This document shows positions 1 through 6,641 of a DNA stretch of 64,000 nt, in pieces; position 1 is the stretch's first letter; each line of letters opens with the position of its first letter. The notes beneath the pieces are model-generated. The model saw only the letters and a list, made by a program, of their open reading frames with translations. It did no database searches and was not told the origin of the DNA. Origin of the DNA: Clostridiales bacterium. GTDB lineage: Bacteria > Bacillota > Clostridia > Christensenellales > Borkfalkiaceae. The translations under genes and the position numbers were made by a program. The stretch is from NCBI GenBank assembly GCA_015069295.1, contig SVIW01000001.1:337249-401248 (forward strand). The letters run 5' to 3'.

Positions 1-168
1 TGGTATGTCCTTTTTGTGGTGGGCAGAGGGGCAGAGGTGCATTCTCGCCTGCGGCGAGAGCGTCGTCGACAAGGATTATCTCATAAAAAAACATACCGCC
101 CGTTGCTTGTCTCCTCGCGCGAACCACCGATAATACGGGCTTCGTTGCGACACCTCGACTACACACAC
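1..168 (-). repeat. tRNA-Tyr 3'-end repeat, copy B
   Basis: Bases 1-29 are identical to 186-214, which hold half of the tRNA terminator plus the 3' end of tRNA-Tyr; the offset is 185 bp. The tRNA end is partly doubled (CTCTGCC appears twice). After 13 nt comes a hairpin (42-49 with 53-60), then CGTCGTCG, about 45 nt of spacer, and a block at 111-137 containing GCGAACCACCGA, which matches the T-arm of the neighbouring tRNAs. Spacing and order match copy A at 387-536. The copy continues past the left edge. The organisation recalls the 178-bp tyrT repeats of E. coli; any function is inference. Confidence 0.7.
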
Positions 169-200
169 AAAAAGGACATACCTTTTGGTATGTCCTTTTT
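169..200 (-). terminator. Intrinsic terminator of the tRNA operon
   Basis: AAAAAGGACATACC pairs with GGTATGTCCTTTTT around a 4-nt loop, directly after the CCA end of tRNA-Tyr on the minus strand. The U-rich tail and position fit a rho-independent terminator. Because the hairpin is symmetric it could also work in the other direction. Half of an identical hairpin lies at the left edge of the window. Confidence 0.85.
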
Positions 201-201
201 G

Positions 202-286
202 TGGTGGGCAGAGGTGGATTCGAACCACCGAAGTCGAAGACGTCAGATTTACAGTCTGATCCATTTGGCCGCTCTGGAATCTGCCC
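202..286 (-). tRNA. tRNA-Tyr (GUA)
   Basis: The minus strand gives an 85-nt class II tRNA: GGGCAGA acceptor stem, long variable arm, anticodon loop CTGTAAA with anticodon GTA, T-arm GGTGGTTCGAATCCACC, and an encoded CCA. It reads UAU and UAC codons. It is the last gene of the Asp-Phe-Thr-Tyr operon and is followed by a terminator. Its 3' end is duplicated 185 bp downstream. Confidence 0.97.
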
Positions 287-309
287 ATATTTAGATGTAG
301 CTTTTGTTG

Positions 310-385
310 TGGAGCCGGTGATTGGACTCGAACCCACAACCTGCTGATTACAAATCAGCTGCTCTGCCAATTGAGCTACACCGGC
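310..385 (-). tRNA. tRNA-Thr (UGU)
   Basis: A 76-nt cloverleaf on the minus strand: GCCGGTG acceptor stem, D-arm AGCTCAATTGGCAGAGC, anticodon loop TTTGTAA with anticodon TGT, T-arm with GGTTCGA, and an encoded CCA. It lies 23 nt upstream of tRNA-Tyr. It is separated from tRNA-Phe by the copy A repeat rather than by the usual short spacer. Confidence 0.97.
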
Positions 386-386
386 G

Positions 387-536
387 TGTGGTGCCTTGGG
401 GTTATCAGCGGAATTTTGCGATGTATCGCAAAAGCATCGTCGCTCGATAAACACTAAAAAAGAATTATATCCTTCCTTTTCCGCTCCTCACGCGAACCAC
501 CGATAACGCGGGATTCGGGAGTTACCCAAAGTATTA
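387..536 (-). repeat. tRNA-Phe 3'-end repeat, copy A
   Basis: Bases 387-401 (TGTGGTGCCTTGGGG) repeat 570-584, the 3' end of tRNA-Phe, at an offset of 183 bp. After 13 nt comes a hairpin TTTTGCGAT/ATCGCAAAA (414-433), then GCATCGTCG, about 42 nt of spacer, and CTCCTCACGCGAACCACCGATAA (484-506). Each part has a counterpart at the same spacing in copy B, although the hairpin stems differ in sequence, which is covariation. A TATAAT (minus strand, 464-469) without a good -35 could start extra transcription of Thr-Tyr. Confidence 0.7.
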
Positions 537-571
537 CAAAAATTTTATTCCCGCAGGGAACTAAATTTTTG
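537..571 (-). terminator. Hairpin after tRNA-Phe (terminator or attenuator)
   Basis: CAAAAATTT pairs with AAATTTTTG and encloses a second stem, TTCCC/GGGAA with loop GCA. It directly follows the CCA of tRNA-Phe on the minus strand. Thr and Tyr lie downstream, so it must be read through, act as a processing signal, or be bypassed by an internal promoter. Confidence 0.65.
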
Positions 572-647
572 TGGTGCCTTGGGGCGGAATCGAACCACCG
601 ACAGGCAGATTTTCAGTCTGCTGCTCTACCAACTGAGCTACCAAGGC
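572..647 (-). tRNA. tRNA-Phe (GAA)
   Basis: A 76-nt cloverleaf on the minus strand: GCCTTGG acceptor stem, D-arm AGCTCAGTTGGTAGAGC, anticodon loop CTGAAAA with anticodon GAA, T-arm GGTGGTTCGATTCCGCC, and an encoded CCA. It lies six nt downstream of tRNA-Asp. Its 3' end reappears as a 15-bp fragment just upstream of tRNA-Thr. Confidence 0.97.
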
Positions 648-653
648 ATATTA

Positions 654-730
654 TGGCGACCCAGAACGGGCTCGAACCGTCGACCTCCAGCGTGACAGGC
701 TGGCGCTCTAACCAACTGAGCTACTGGGCC
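654..730 (-). tRNA. tRNA-Asp (GUC)
   Basis: A 77-nt cloverleaf on the minus strand: GGCCCAG acceptor stem pairing with CTGGGTC (one G-U), D-arm AGCTCAGTTGGTTAGAGC, anticodon loop CTGTCAC with anticodon GTC, T-arm with GGTTCGAGC, and an encoded CCA. It is the first gene of the tRNA operon, about 25 nt below the predicted transcription start. Confidence 0.97.
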
Positions 731-762
731 ATAATCTTGCGCTCACAAACAAGTGCTCGTAT

Positions 763-791
763 ATAATAATCTATTTACGCATTTTTGTCAA
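763..791 (-). promoter_or_regulatory. Sigma-A promoter of the tRNA operon
   Basis: On the minus strand TTGACA (786-791) and TATTAT (763-768) are 17 bp apart, preceded by an A-tract and CGC (AAAAAACGCTTGACA). The predicted start is about 25 nt upstream of tRNA-Asp. The AACGCTTG context recurs at the S10, rpsM and rimP promoters. Confidence 0.85.
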
Positions 792-864
792 GCGTTTTTT
801 TTGGGTTTTTCAATAATTTTTTCAGGATTTTAAAACTTTTTTGCAAACGCCTTTTTTATAAAAA

Positions 865-915
865 GGCAGGCAAACGTTTTTACGAAAAAAAACCGTTCAA
901 CGCGTACCTGCCCCC
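865..915 (-). repeat. Dispersed intergenic motif, copy 1 (after sdaA)
   Basis: On the minus strand this reads GGGGGCAGGTACGCGTTGAA, and GGCAGG pairs with CCTGCC across it. Similar strings lie at about 19185, 25367, 50100 and 55253, all in gaps between genes. The gap 731-920 otherwise holds the tRNA promoter, a gccttttt/aaaaaggc stem near 850-868 without a U-tail, and no gene. Confidence 0.45.
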
Positions 916-920
916 TTCGT

Positions 921-2111
921 TTATTTTTTATAGAGCTTCGCCAAACCGCCCTCTGCCGTCTCGCGATACGAACGGTTTAAATCTTTGCCCGTTTCGTACA
1001 TTGTTTGCACAACGAGGTCGAAAGATATTTTTCTGCTATCCGATAAAAAGTAGGCAAGCGACGCCGCGTTGATCGCGCGCATTGAAGATACGGCGTTGCG
1101 TTCAATACAAGGAATTTGCACCAAACCGCAAATCGGGTCGCAGGTCAGACCTAAATGGTGCTCCATCGCAACCTCTGCAGCGTACTCTATTTGCCCTAAA
1201 TTCAAGCCCTGTAACTGTGCAAGCGCTGCCGTCGCCATCGAACAAGCGCTGCCAATTTCCGCCTGACAGCCGCATTCTGCGCCCGAAATAGAAGCATTGG
1301 TCTTGATCAAATTCCCGATAAGCCCCGCCGTCGCCAAAGCGTTGATAATTTCTTCGTCCGTATATCCTCTTCGTTCTTTCGAATAGGTAAGTACCGCAGG
1401 CAAGACTCCGCAAGCCCCGCAAGTAGGCGCGGTAACGATCGTGCCGCCCGACGCGTTTTCTTCGCTGACGGCAAAAGCGTACGCGCAAACCAGACGGTTT
1501 TCTCTTGCCTCTGCGCCTTCGTTTTGCACGACGCCGTCGTAAAGAACTTTTGCACGGCGCTCCACCTCCAATCCTCCGGGCAATATTCCCGTCTTGGAAA
1601 CCCCGCGTTTTACCGCAGCTTGCATCGTTTTCCAAACTTCTTGAAGATACTCCTTTATCTCTTCGCCTTCACATTCAAAAACGTAATCGCAAAGGCGCAT
1701 ATTCTTTTCTTCACAATATTTACGGATATCGGTCAGCTTGTTTAAGGGATACACTTCTTTCCCTTCCACGTCCGCTCTTCCCTCCACGCGGATTGCGCCC
1801 CCGCCGATGCTGTAAACACGCATTTGCGCGGTTTTTGCCCCACCCATGTACGCGATGAGCTCCATTGTGTTGGGATGCGCACACTCCGTTTCAACGTCGT
1901 ATTTGAGCTTTACGTTCGGCAAAACGCTTTCTATAACTCTGCCCGTACCGTGTCCCTCGCCCGTTTTTGCAAGCGAGCCGAACAAACGCACGACGAAGCT
2001 GTCTGCCTGCGGATTTTCCGATAAAAACAGCTTACAAGCCTGTTCCGGACCGATGGTATGCGAGGAAGAAGGACCTTTCCCGATTCTGTATAATTCTTTT
2101 AACGAGCGCAT
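921..2111 (-). CDS. sdaA: L-serine ammonia-lyase, iron-sulfur type, single chain
   Basis: This enzyme deaminates L-serine to pyruvate and ammonia using an oxygen-labile [4Fe-4S] cluster. The 396-aa chain fuses the N-terminal beta domain (substrate motif GPSSSHT near residue 13) to the alpha catalytic domain. Cluster-type cysteines appear in CGACGVLPA, CGCQAEIGSACS and CDPICGLVQIPC. Other Clostridia often split the two domains into sdaAA and sdaAB; here they are fused and slightly shorter than in E. coli. It starts at ATG with GGAGG upstream and has its own promoter. It is monocistronic between the ribosomal operon terminator and the tRNA operon. The fold assignment is secure; regulation is unknown. 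Confidence 0.95.
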   Translation of the reverse strand: MRSLKELYRIGKGPSSSHTIGPEQACKLFLSENPQADSFVVRLFGSLAKTGEGHGTGRVIESVLPNVKLKYDVETECAHPNTMELIAYMGGAKTAQMRVYSIGGGAIRVEGRADVEGKEVYPLNKLTDIRKYCEEKNMRLCDYVFECEGEEIKEYLQEVWKTMQAAVKRGVSKTGILPGGLEVERRAKVLYDGVVQNEGAEARENRLVCAYAFAVSEENASGGTIVTAPTCGACGVLPAVLTYSKERRGYTDEEIINALATAGLIGNLIKTNASISGAECGCQAEIGSACSMATAALAQLQGLNLGQIEYAAEVAMEHHLGLTCDPICGLVQIPCIERNAVSSMRAINAASLAYFLSDSRKISFDLVVQTMYETGKDLNRSYRETAEGGLAKLYKK

Positions 2112-2139
2112 AAACCGCCTCCGTTTTCGTTCTGTAAAC

Positions 2140-2168
2140 AGTATAGCATATTTTCACAAGTTTGTAAA
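2140..2168 (-). promoter_or_regulatory. Sigma-A promoter of sdaA
   Basis: On the minus strand TTTACA (2163-2168) and TATACT (2140-2145) are 17 bp apart. The start would fall about 20 nt upstream of the GGAGG of sdaA. No operator is evident. Confidence 0.75.
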
Positions 2169-2207
2169 TAAGCTTTTAAAAGAAAGCAAAAAAATTTTCC
2201 TAACCGT

Positions 2208-2242
2208 AAAAAAATACCCGCAAAAAATTGCGGGTATTTTTT
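2208..2242 (-). terminator. Terminator of the ribosomal super-operon
   Basis: AAAAAATACCCGC pairs with GCGGGTATTTTTT immediately downstream of the rplQ stop codon on the minus strand and is followed by a U-rich tract. It ends the S10-spc-alpha transcripts and separates them from sdaA. Confidence 0.9.
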
Positions 2243-2248
2243 ATACGA

Positions 2249-2755
2249 TTAAACCAATTCGATAATAGCGGTTTCAGCGCCGTCGCCGCGACGTTCGCCG
2301 AGAAGGTAAATTCTCGTATAACCGCCACCCTGACCAAGTTCTTCTTTACGAGCTGCATATTTGGGAGCAATCTCGTTGAAGAGTTTGTCCATCAAGGGGT
2401 GCTGAACGTCAGCCGTTCTTGCCTTGAATTCGCTCTTCTTTTCATTGAAGCCCTTGATTTCTTGAAGGTCATAGGTCTTCGCCATAATTGCACGGCGAGC
2501 TGCAAGTTTCTTCGCGCCGTCTTTTACGTTGGTTACGACGATTTCCTTGCCCTTGCTGTCTTTCTTCGTTACTTCGTATTCGATGTTATCATCATAGCTG
2601 TTTACAGCCTTCGTGATAAGCTTTTCAACGTAAGATCTCAACTCTTTCGCTTTTTCAGCGGTCGTTTCGATTTTTCCGTACCAAAGGAGTTGGGACGCAA
2701 GATTTCTCAAAAGTGCGTTTCTTTCTTTGGACGTTCTTCCCAATTTTCTGGGCAT
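2249..2755 (-). CDS. rplQ: 50S ribosomal protein L17
   Basis: L17 is a large-subunit protein that sits near the exit of the peptide tunnel. The 168-aa product has the family N-terminus MPRKLGRTSKERNALLRNLA and the ETTAEKAKELRSYVEKLIT helix. It is longer than the usual 115-130 aa because of an insertion around residues 70-105 (KKDSKGKEIVVTNVKDGAKK). It follows rpoA by 4 bp, is the last gene of the alpha segment, and runs into the operon terminator. The end (TAIIELV) is complete, so the extra length is an internal insert rather than read-through. Confidence 0.97.
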   Translation of the reverse strand: MPRKLGRTSKERNALLRNLASQLLWYGKIETTAEKAKELRSYVEKLITKAVNSYDDNIEYEVTKKDSKGKEIVVTNVKDGAKKLAARRAIMAKTYDLQEIKGFNEKKSEFKARTADVQHPLMDKLFNEIAPKYAARKEELGQGGGYTRIYLLGERRGDGAETAIIELV

Positions 2756-2759
2756 AATT

Positions 2760-3710
2760 TTAATCCTCCTGTTGTTTTAATGCGAGGCCGTAAGATTCGA
2801 GTTTTTGAATAACTTCTTCAAGCGACTTTCTGCCGAGGTTTCTTACCTTCAACATATCGTCTTCCGTCTTCTTCGTCAAATCTTCAACCGTGTGAATGTT
2901 CGCTCTCTTCAAGCAGTTGTAAGAACGTACCGAAAGGTCCATTTCCTCAATTGCCATCTTAAGAATTTGTTGCTGCTTGTCGTCTTCCGTCTTAACGAGG
3001 ATATCCATACCCTTAATCGTTTCGCTAAGGTTCACGAACAAACCGATATGATCTTGCATAATCTTCGCGGCAAGAGAAATGATTTCCTTACCGGAGAAGG
3101 TACCGTCCGTCCATACTTCCAGCGTCAATTTGTCATAATCGACCGCTTGACCTACGCGCGTAGGTTCTACCGTATAGTTTACTTTCTGTACGGGCGTATA
3201 GATAGAATCGATTGCAATATAATCGATAACGGGTTTCTTGTTTTCTTTTGCGGGTCTGTACCCTCTGCCTCTGCCAATCGTCAGTTCGATATCCAGCTTT
3301 GCGCCTTCATCGATCATGCAGATATACTGATCGCCATTGATAACTTCGATTTCCGCATCAATGTTAAGATCTTTGCCAGTTAAAACCGCAGGACCTTCCT
3401 TGCAAATATGCAGTACTTTTTCATAATCCTTATCGATTATCTTCGTCTTAATAGCAAGCGTTTTGAGGTTAAGAATAATTTCCGTAACGTCTTCTTTAAC
3501 GCCTTCTACAGCGGATAATTCGTGTTTTACGCTGCCGTCAAGGAACTTGATGCCTTCTACCGCTGCACCGGGCAATGCGGAAAGAAGGATACGTCTAAGA
3601 CAGTTTCCGATAGTAAGACCGAAACCTTTCTCCAAGGGCTCGCAAACTACTTTTGCATAAAAGTCGTCGTTTTCAAGCACCTCGAGTTTGGGCATATCCA
3701 TTTCGATCAT
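2760..3710 (-). CDS. rpoA: DNA-directed RNA polymerase alpha subunit
   Basis: The alpha subunit dimerises to start RNA polymerase assembly, and its C-terminal domain binds UP-element DNA and activators. The 316-aa chain has the N-terminal assembly domain (GFGLTIGNCLRRILLSALPG near residue 30, LHICKEGPA, VNYTVEPTRVGQ), a linker, and the C-terminal domain (RSYNCLKRANIHTVEDL, LRKVRNLGRKSLEE-like). It lies between rpsD (22 bp) and rplQ (4 bp), the usual bacterial place. The A-tracts upstream of several -35 boxes in this window are plausible contact sites for its C-terminal domain. Confidence 0.98.
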   Translation of the reverse strand: MIEMDMPKLEVLENDDFYAKVVCEPLEKGFGLTIGNCLRRILLSALPGAAVEGIKFLDGSVKHELSAVEGVKEDVTEIILNLKTLAIKTKIIDKDYEKVLHICKEGPAVLTGKDLNIDAEIEVINGDQYICMIDEGAKLDIELTIGRGRGYRPAKENKKPVIDYIAIDSIYTPVQKVNYTVEPTRVGQAVDYDKLTLEVWTDGTFSGKEIISLAAKIMQDHIGLFVNLSETIKGMDILVKTEDDKQQQILKMAIEEMDLSVRSYNCLKRANIHTVEDLTKKTEDDMLKVRNLGRKSLEEVIQKLESYGLALKQQED

Positions 3711-3732
3711 TATGTTACCTCCTGATATTCAA

Positions 3733-4320
3733 TTATTTGGAGTACAATTCGACAATCATGTGCTCTGCAATCTGGCTGTCGATATCTTCTCTCGTGGGAA
3801 GCGCTAATACTTTACCTTCGAGTTTTTCTCTGTCAAATTCAACCCATTTCACGATGAAAGGAGCTTTCGATTCTTTAATCGCCGTGAAATATTTGTTGCT
3901 CTTCTTGCTTTCCTTAACGCAGATCGTATCGCCGGGTTTTACCATATAGGAAGGAATGTTTACTCTTCTTCCGTTTACGTAGAACTGCGCGTGGGAAACA
4001 AGCTGTCTTGCCTGCAAACGAGTCGTTGCAATGCCCATTCTGTAGATAACGTTGTCCAATCTTCTTTCCAAAAGGATCAACATATTTTCACCCGTAACAC
4101 CCTTCATACGGTCTGCCATATCGTAGTAATGACGGAACTGCTTTTCGCTGATGTTATAGATGAATTTCGCTCTCTGTTTTTCACGAAGCTGCAAGCCGTA
4201 TTCGCTGATCTTGCCCTTTCTTACGTTCGTTCTGATCGACTTTTTAAAGCAACCGACAGCCGTAGGATCCAAGTCAAGGAATCTGCATCTTTTCAATCTG
4301 TTATATTTATTGATAGCCAT
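3733..4320 (-). CDS. rpsD: 30S ribosomal protein S4
   Basis: S4 is a primary 16S rRNA binder that nucleates the 5' domain and helps shape the mRNA entry channel. The 195-aa protein keeps the core [17 protein letters not shown] and the S4 RNA-binding domain ([21 protein letters not shown]). The N-terminus has only two cysteines (C12, C24), so the four-Cys zinc site of some S4 proteins is not complete. It sits inside the rpsM-rpsK-rpsD-rpoA-rplQ segment, as in E. coli and many Clostridia but unlike Bacillus. In E. coli S4 represses this operon through the leader, and a long leader is present here too. Confidence 0.97.
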   Translation of the reverse strand: MAINKYNRLKRCRFLDLDPTAVGCFKKSIRTNVRKGKISEYGLQLREKQRAKFIYNISEKQFRHYYDMADRMKGVTGENMLILLERRLDNVIYRMGIATTRLQARQLVSHAQFYVNGRRVNIPSYMVKPGDTICVKESKKSNKYFTAIKESKAPFIVKWVEFDREKLEGKVLALPTREDIDSQIAEHMIVELYSK

Positions 4321-4340
4321 AACTTTTCATTGCCTCCTGA

Positions 4341-4739
4341 TTAAACTCTACGACGTTTCGGGGGTCTGCATCCGTTGTGAGGGATGGGAGAAACGTCCGA
4401 AATCAACGTGATTTCCAATTCGCAGGTGGAAAGCGCGCGGATTGCAGATTCTCTGCCTGCGCCGGGACCCTTAACGTATACTTCTACCGTTTTAAGACCG
4501 TGTTCTTTCGCTGCTTTTGCTGCGGTTTCCGCTGCCATCTGCGCTGCGAAAGGCGTACCCTTTCTGCTGCCCTTGTAGCCAAGCGCGCCTGCGCTGGACT
4601 GGGAAATTGCGTTGCCGCCCATATCCGTTACCGTTACGATCGTGTTGTTGAACGTAGACTGAATATGAACTTGACCTTTGTCAATCTTCTTAATTTCTTT
4701 ACGCTTACGAGAAGCGACTTTTTTCTTTACTTCTGCCAT
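4341..4739 (-). CDS. rpsK: 30S ribosomal protein S11
   Basis: S11 lies in the platform of the small subunit and helps form the mRNA exit site. The 132-aa product has the signatures [38 protein letters not shown] and the basic end [15 protein letters not shown]. It starts at ATG preceded by GGAGG, 22 bp after rpsM and 20 bp before rpsD, in the alpha segment. Length and motifs are ordinary for the family. The N-terminus is lysine-rich, as usual in Gram-positive S11. Confidence 0.98.
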   Translation of the reverse strand: MAEVKKKVASRKRKEIKKIDKGQVHIQSTFNNTIVTVTDMGGNAISQSSAGALGYKGSRKGTPFAAQMAAETAAKAAKEHGLKTVEVYVKGPGAGRESAIRALSTCELEITLISDVSPIPHNGCRPPKRRRV

Positions 4740-4761
4740 AATTATTTATCGCCTCCTCGAA

Positions 4762-5130
4762 TTACTTCTTCTTACCTGCAATCGCGCGTGCAGGACCTTT
4801 ACGGGTACGAGCATTTCTCTTCGTGCTTTGACCGCGTACGGGCAAGCCCTTTCTGTGACGGATGCCACGATAGCAACCGATTTCCATAAGGCGCTTGATG
4901 TTGAGGGAAACTTCGCTGCGAAGTTCACCTTCTACTCTAAGGTTGTGATCGATATATTCTCTCAATTTGGAAACGTCGTTTTCATCGAGATCCTTTACTC
5001 TCGTATCAGGATTGATGCCCGTTTCCGCGAGAATCTTTTTGGAAGTCGTAAGACCGATCCCGTAAATATAGGTAAGACCGATTTCGACTCTCTTTTCTCT
5101 GGGTAAATCCACACCGGCAATACGTGCCAT
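4762..5130 (-). CDS. rpsM: 30S ribosomal protein S13
   Basis: S13 binds the head of the small subunit and contacts the P-site tRNA and the large subunit. The protein begins [22 protein letters not shown] and ends in a basic tail ([12 protein letters not shown]), 122 aa. The ORF track extends 48 codons upstream from a TTG; that extension is not S13-like, and GGAGGACAG lies just ahead of the ATG at 5130, so the shorter start is used. It is the first gene of the alpha segment and follows a gap of more than 300 bp that holds a promoter and leader. Confidence 0.97.
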   Translation of the reverse strand: MARIAGVDLPREKRVEIGLTYIYGIGLTTSKKILAETGINPDTRVKDLDENDVSKLREYIDHNLRVEGELRSEVSLNIKRLMEIGCYRGIRHRKGLPVRGQSTKRNARTRKGPARAIAGKKK

Positions 5131-5410
5131 AGATTTCTGTCCTCCGTTTGTTTTTAATTCTTTTTGTTTTTTAGGTATATAGCGAACAAATGCAACCGCG
5201 CTTGGCAGTGGAAAATGCCGTACGCACCGCACCGTATTGTTTTCAAAGCCCAGCAACGTTATAACCTTGTCCAAACGGTTAAAAAACGTAGACTTTTAAA
5301 CGCAACAAAACTGAATTTCCACAATTTTGCGGAAAATCAGCCTCATTTTTTCTATTCGTTTTTCGGAAAAACATCGCTTTTTACGCGACATCCCCCAAAT
5401 TACGGCAATT
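5131..5410 (-). promoter_or_regulatory. Long 5' leader of the rpsM (alpha) operon
   Basis: About 280 nt separate the predicted start from the rpsM start codon, with no convincing gene inside. The RNA can form CTGATTTTCCGC/GTGGAAATTCAG (5311-5340), a long stem with one mismatch, followed by TTTTGTTG, plus smaller stems near 5360-5395 (GTTTTT/AAAAAC, TCGC/GCGA). In E. coli this operon's leader is the S4 repressor target. S4 is encoded in the operon here too, so an autoregulatory leader is likely but not proven. Confidence 0.6.
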
Positions 5411-5413
5411 ATA

Positions 5414-5443
5414 ATTTTACCATATATTGTAAAGGGATGTCAA
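5414..5443 (-). promoter_or_regulatory. Internal promoter for rpsM-rpsK-rpsD-rpoA-rplQ
   Basis: On the minus strand TTGACA (5438-5443) and an extended -10 TGGTAAAAT (TAAAAT at 5414-5419) are 18 bp apart. The upstream context is AAAACGCTTGACA. It lies about 30 bp past the rpmJ stop codon, so the alpha segment can be transcribed on its own as well as by read-through. Confidence 0.8.
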
Positions 5444-5473
5444 GCGTTTTGCGACATATTTTTTAACTAAATT

Positions 5474-5590
5474 TTAGCCTTGTCTTTGCTTATGGCTCTT
5501 GCTCTTGGAGCAGATAACCATTACTCTACCGTTTCTTTTAATAACTTTGCACTTATCGCACATAGGTTTTACAGAAGGTCTGACTTTCAT
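5474..5590 (-). CDS. rpmJ: 50S ribosomal protein L36 (zinc type)
   Basis: This gene is too short for the ORF track. The minus strand from ATG at 5590 encodes a 38-aa protein, [20 protein letters not shown] and so on to SHKQRQG, with the zinc ligands C11, C14, C27 and H33 of the ordinary C+ form of L36. L36 binds 23S rRNA near the base of the L7/L12 stalk. It follows infA by 40 bp, the standard infA-rpmJ-rpsM order, but a 343-bp gap with a promoter now separates it from rpsM. Presence of the zinc form suggests no zinc-sparing paralogue is needed at this locus. Confidence 0.95.
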   Translation of the reverse strand: MKVRPSVKPMCDKCKVIKRNGRVMVICSKSKSHKQRQG

Positions 5591-5630
5591 TGTAATTTTC
5601 TCCTTGTTAATTAAACTCTTTCGTCGTCGA

Positions 5631-5852
5631 TTACGACTTGCTACGCCACGTGATTCTGCCTTTCGTCAGATCATACGGGCTCATTTCCAATTTCACCGTA
5701 TCGCCTTCGATGATTCTGATATAGTTCATTCTCAGCTTACCGGAAATATACGCCGTGATAATGTGACCGTTGGAAAGCTGTACTTTGAAGGTTGCATTGG
5801 GCAACGCTTCGATTACTTTACCTTCCGCTTCGATTACGTCGTCTTTGGACAC
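5631..5852 (-). CDS. infA: Translation initiation factor IF-1
   Basis: IF-1 occupies the ribosomal A site during initiation and supports IF-2 and IF-3. The 73-aa protein is one OB fold and shows the family pattern: [40 protein letters not shown], and [15 protein letters not shown] at the end. Length and motifs are ordinary. It lies between map (42 bp) and rpmJ (40 bp). The KOW-domain gene often found between map and infA in Firmicutes is absent. Confidence 0.98.
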   Translation of the reverse strand: MSKDDVIEAEGKVIEALPNATFKVQLSNGHIITAYISGKLRMNYIRIIEGDTVKLEMSPYDLTKGRITWRSKS

Positions 5853-5894
5853 AGAAACTCCCTCCGATTTTTAATCTTTGTTTTTATCTTTTTC

Positions 5895-6638
5895 TTACAA
5901 AGTAAGAATTTCCACTCCGTCTTCGCGCACCACCAAAGTGTTTTCATAATGCGCGGCGGGCTTTCCGTCGAGCGTTACTGCGCTCCAACCGTCGTTTAAA
6001 AGCTTTACCTTCCACGTACCGAGCGCAATCATTGGCTCTACGCACAGCACCGTACCTGCACGCAAACGCATTCCCGTACCGAATTTGCCGTAATTGGGGA
6101 CGGACGGGTCTTCGTGCATTTCTTTACCGATACCGTGTCCCGTATACGAACGGATAACGCCGTACCCAAACGATTCTGCGTGTTTTTGCACCCGATACCC
6201 GATATCGTACAGCGGCGTACCTGCCTTGAGGTTTTCTATCCCTTTAAAAAAACATTCTTCCGTTACTTTAACAAGCTGCTTTACTTCGGGCTTTACAGCG
6301 CCGACGCAAAAGGTACGGCAAGCGTCTCCGTGATATCCGTTTTTGTAGGCGCAAAGGTCTACGCTAACGATATCGCCGTCACGAATTTCGCGGTCGCCCG
6401 GAATCCCGTGCACCACCGTTTCGTTGACCGAAATACAAGCCGAAGCGGGAAATCCACCGTAACCAAGGCAAGAAGGATATGCGCCCTCCGAACGAATAAA
6501 CCGCTCGATAAGCGTATCCAATTCCTTCGTCGTCATACCCGCCTCTATCTTCGTACCTACGAACTGTAAGGTGTCTTTTACGATACGGCAGGGTTCGCGC
6601 ATCAATTCGATTTCTCTTTCGCTTTTTACGTGGACCAT
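5895..6638 (-). CDS. map: Type I methionine aminopeptidase
   Basis: This enzyme removes the initiator methionine from nascent proteins. The 247-aa chain is the short type Ia form without an N-terminal zinc extension. The five metal ligands of the pita-bread fold can be placed: D in SVDLCAYKNGYHGDACRTF (two aspartates), H in the SYTGHGIGKEMHEDP region, E in CVEPMIALG and E in HYENTLVV. Substrate histidine VNETVVHGIPG is present. It starts 3 bp after adk, so the two are probably coupled, and it precedes infA. Confidence 0.97.
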   Translation of the reverse strand: MVHVKSEREIELMREPCRIVKDTLQFVGTKIEAGMTTKELDTLIERFIRSEGAYPSCLGYGGFPASACISVNETVVHGIPGDREIRDGDIVSVDLCAYKNGYHGDACRTFCVGAVKPEVKQLVKVTEECFFKGIENLKAGTPLYDIGYRVQKHAESFGYGVIRSYTGHGIGKEMHEDPSVPNYGKFGTGMRLRAGTVLCVEPMIALGTWKVKLLNDGWSAVTLDGKPAAHYENTLVVREDGVEILTL

Positions 6639-6641
6639 AGT

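Noticed and set aside
16-766. ORFs of 65-92 aa over the tRNA operon
   Set aside because: They translate tRNA genes; phrases such as WAEVDSNHR are typical false proteins from tRNA sequence.
850-868. Terminator of sdaA at the GCCTTTTT/AAAAAGGC stem
   Set aside because: It has no U-tract on the minus strand after the stem and is mostly A-U pairs. Support is too weak to list.
5131-5274. 48-codon N-terminal extension of S13 from a TTG
   Set aside because: It does not resemble S13. A good Shine-Dalgarno site precedes the ATG at 5130, and the region is better explained as leader RNA.
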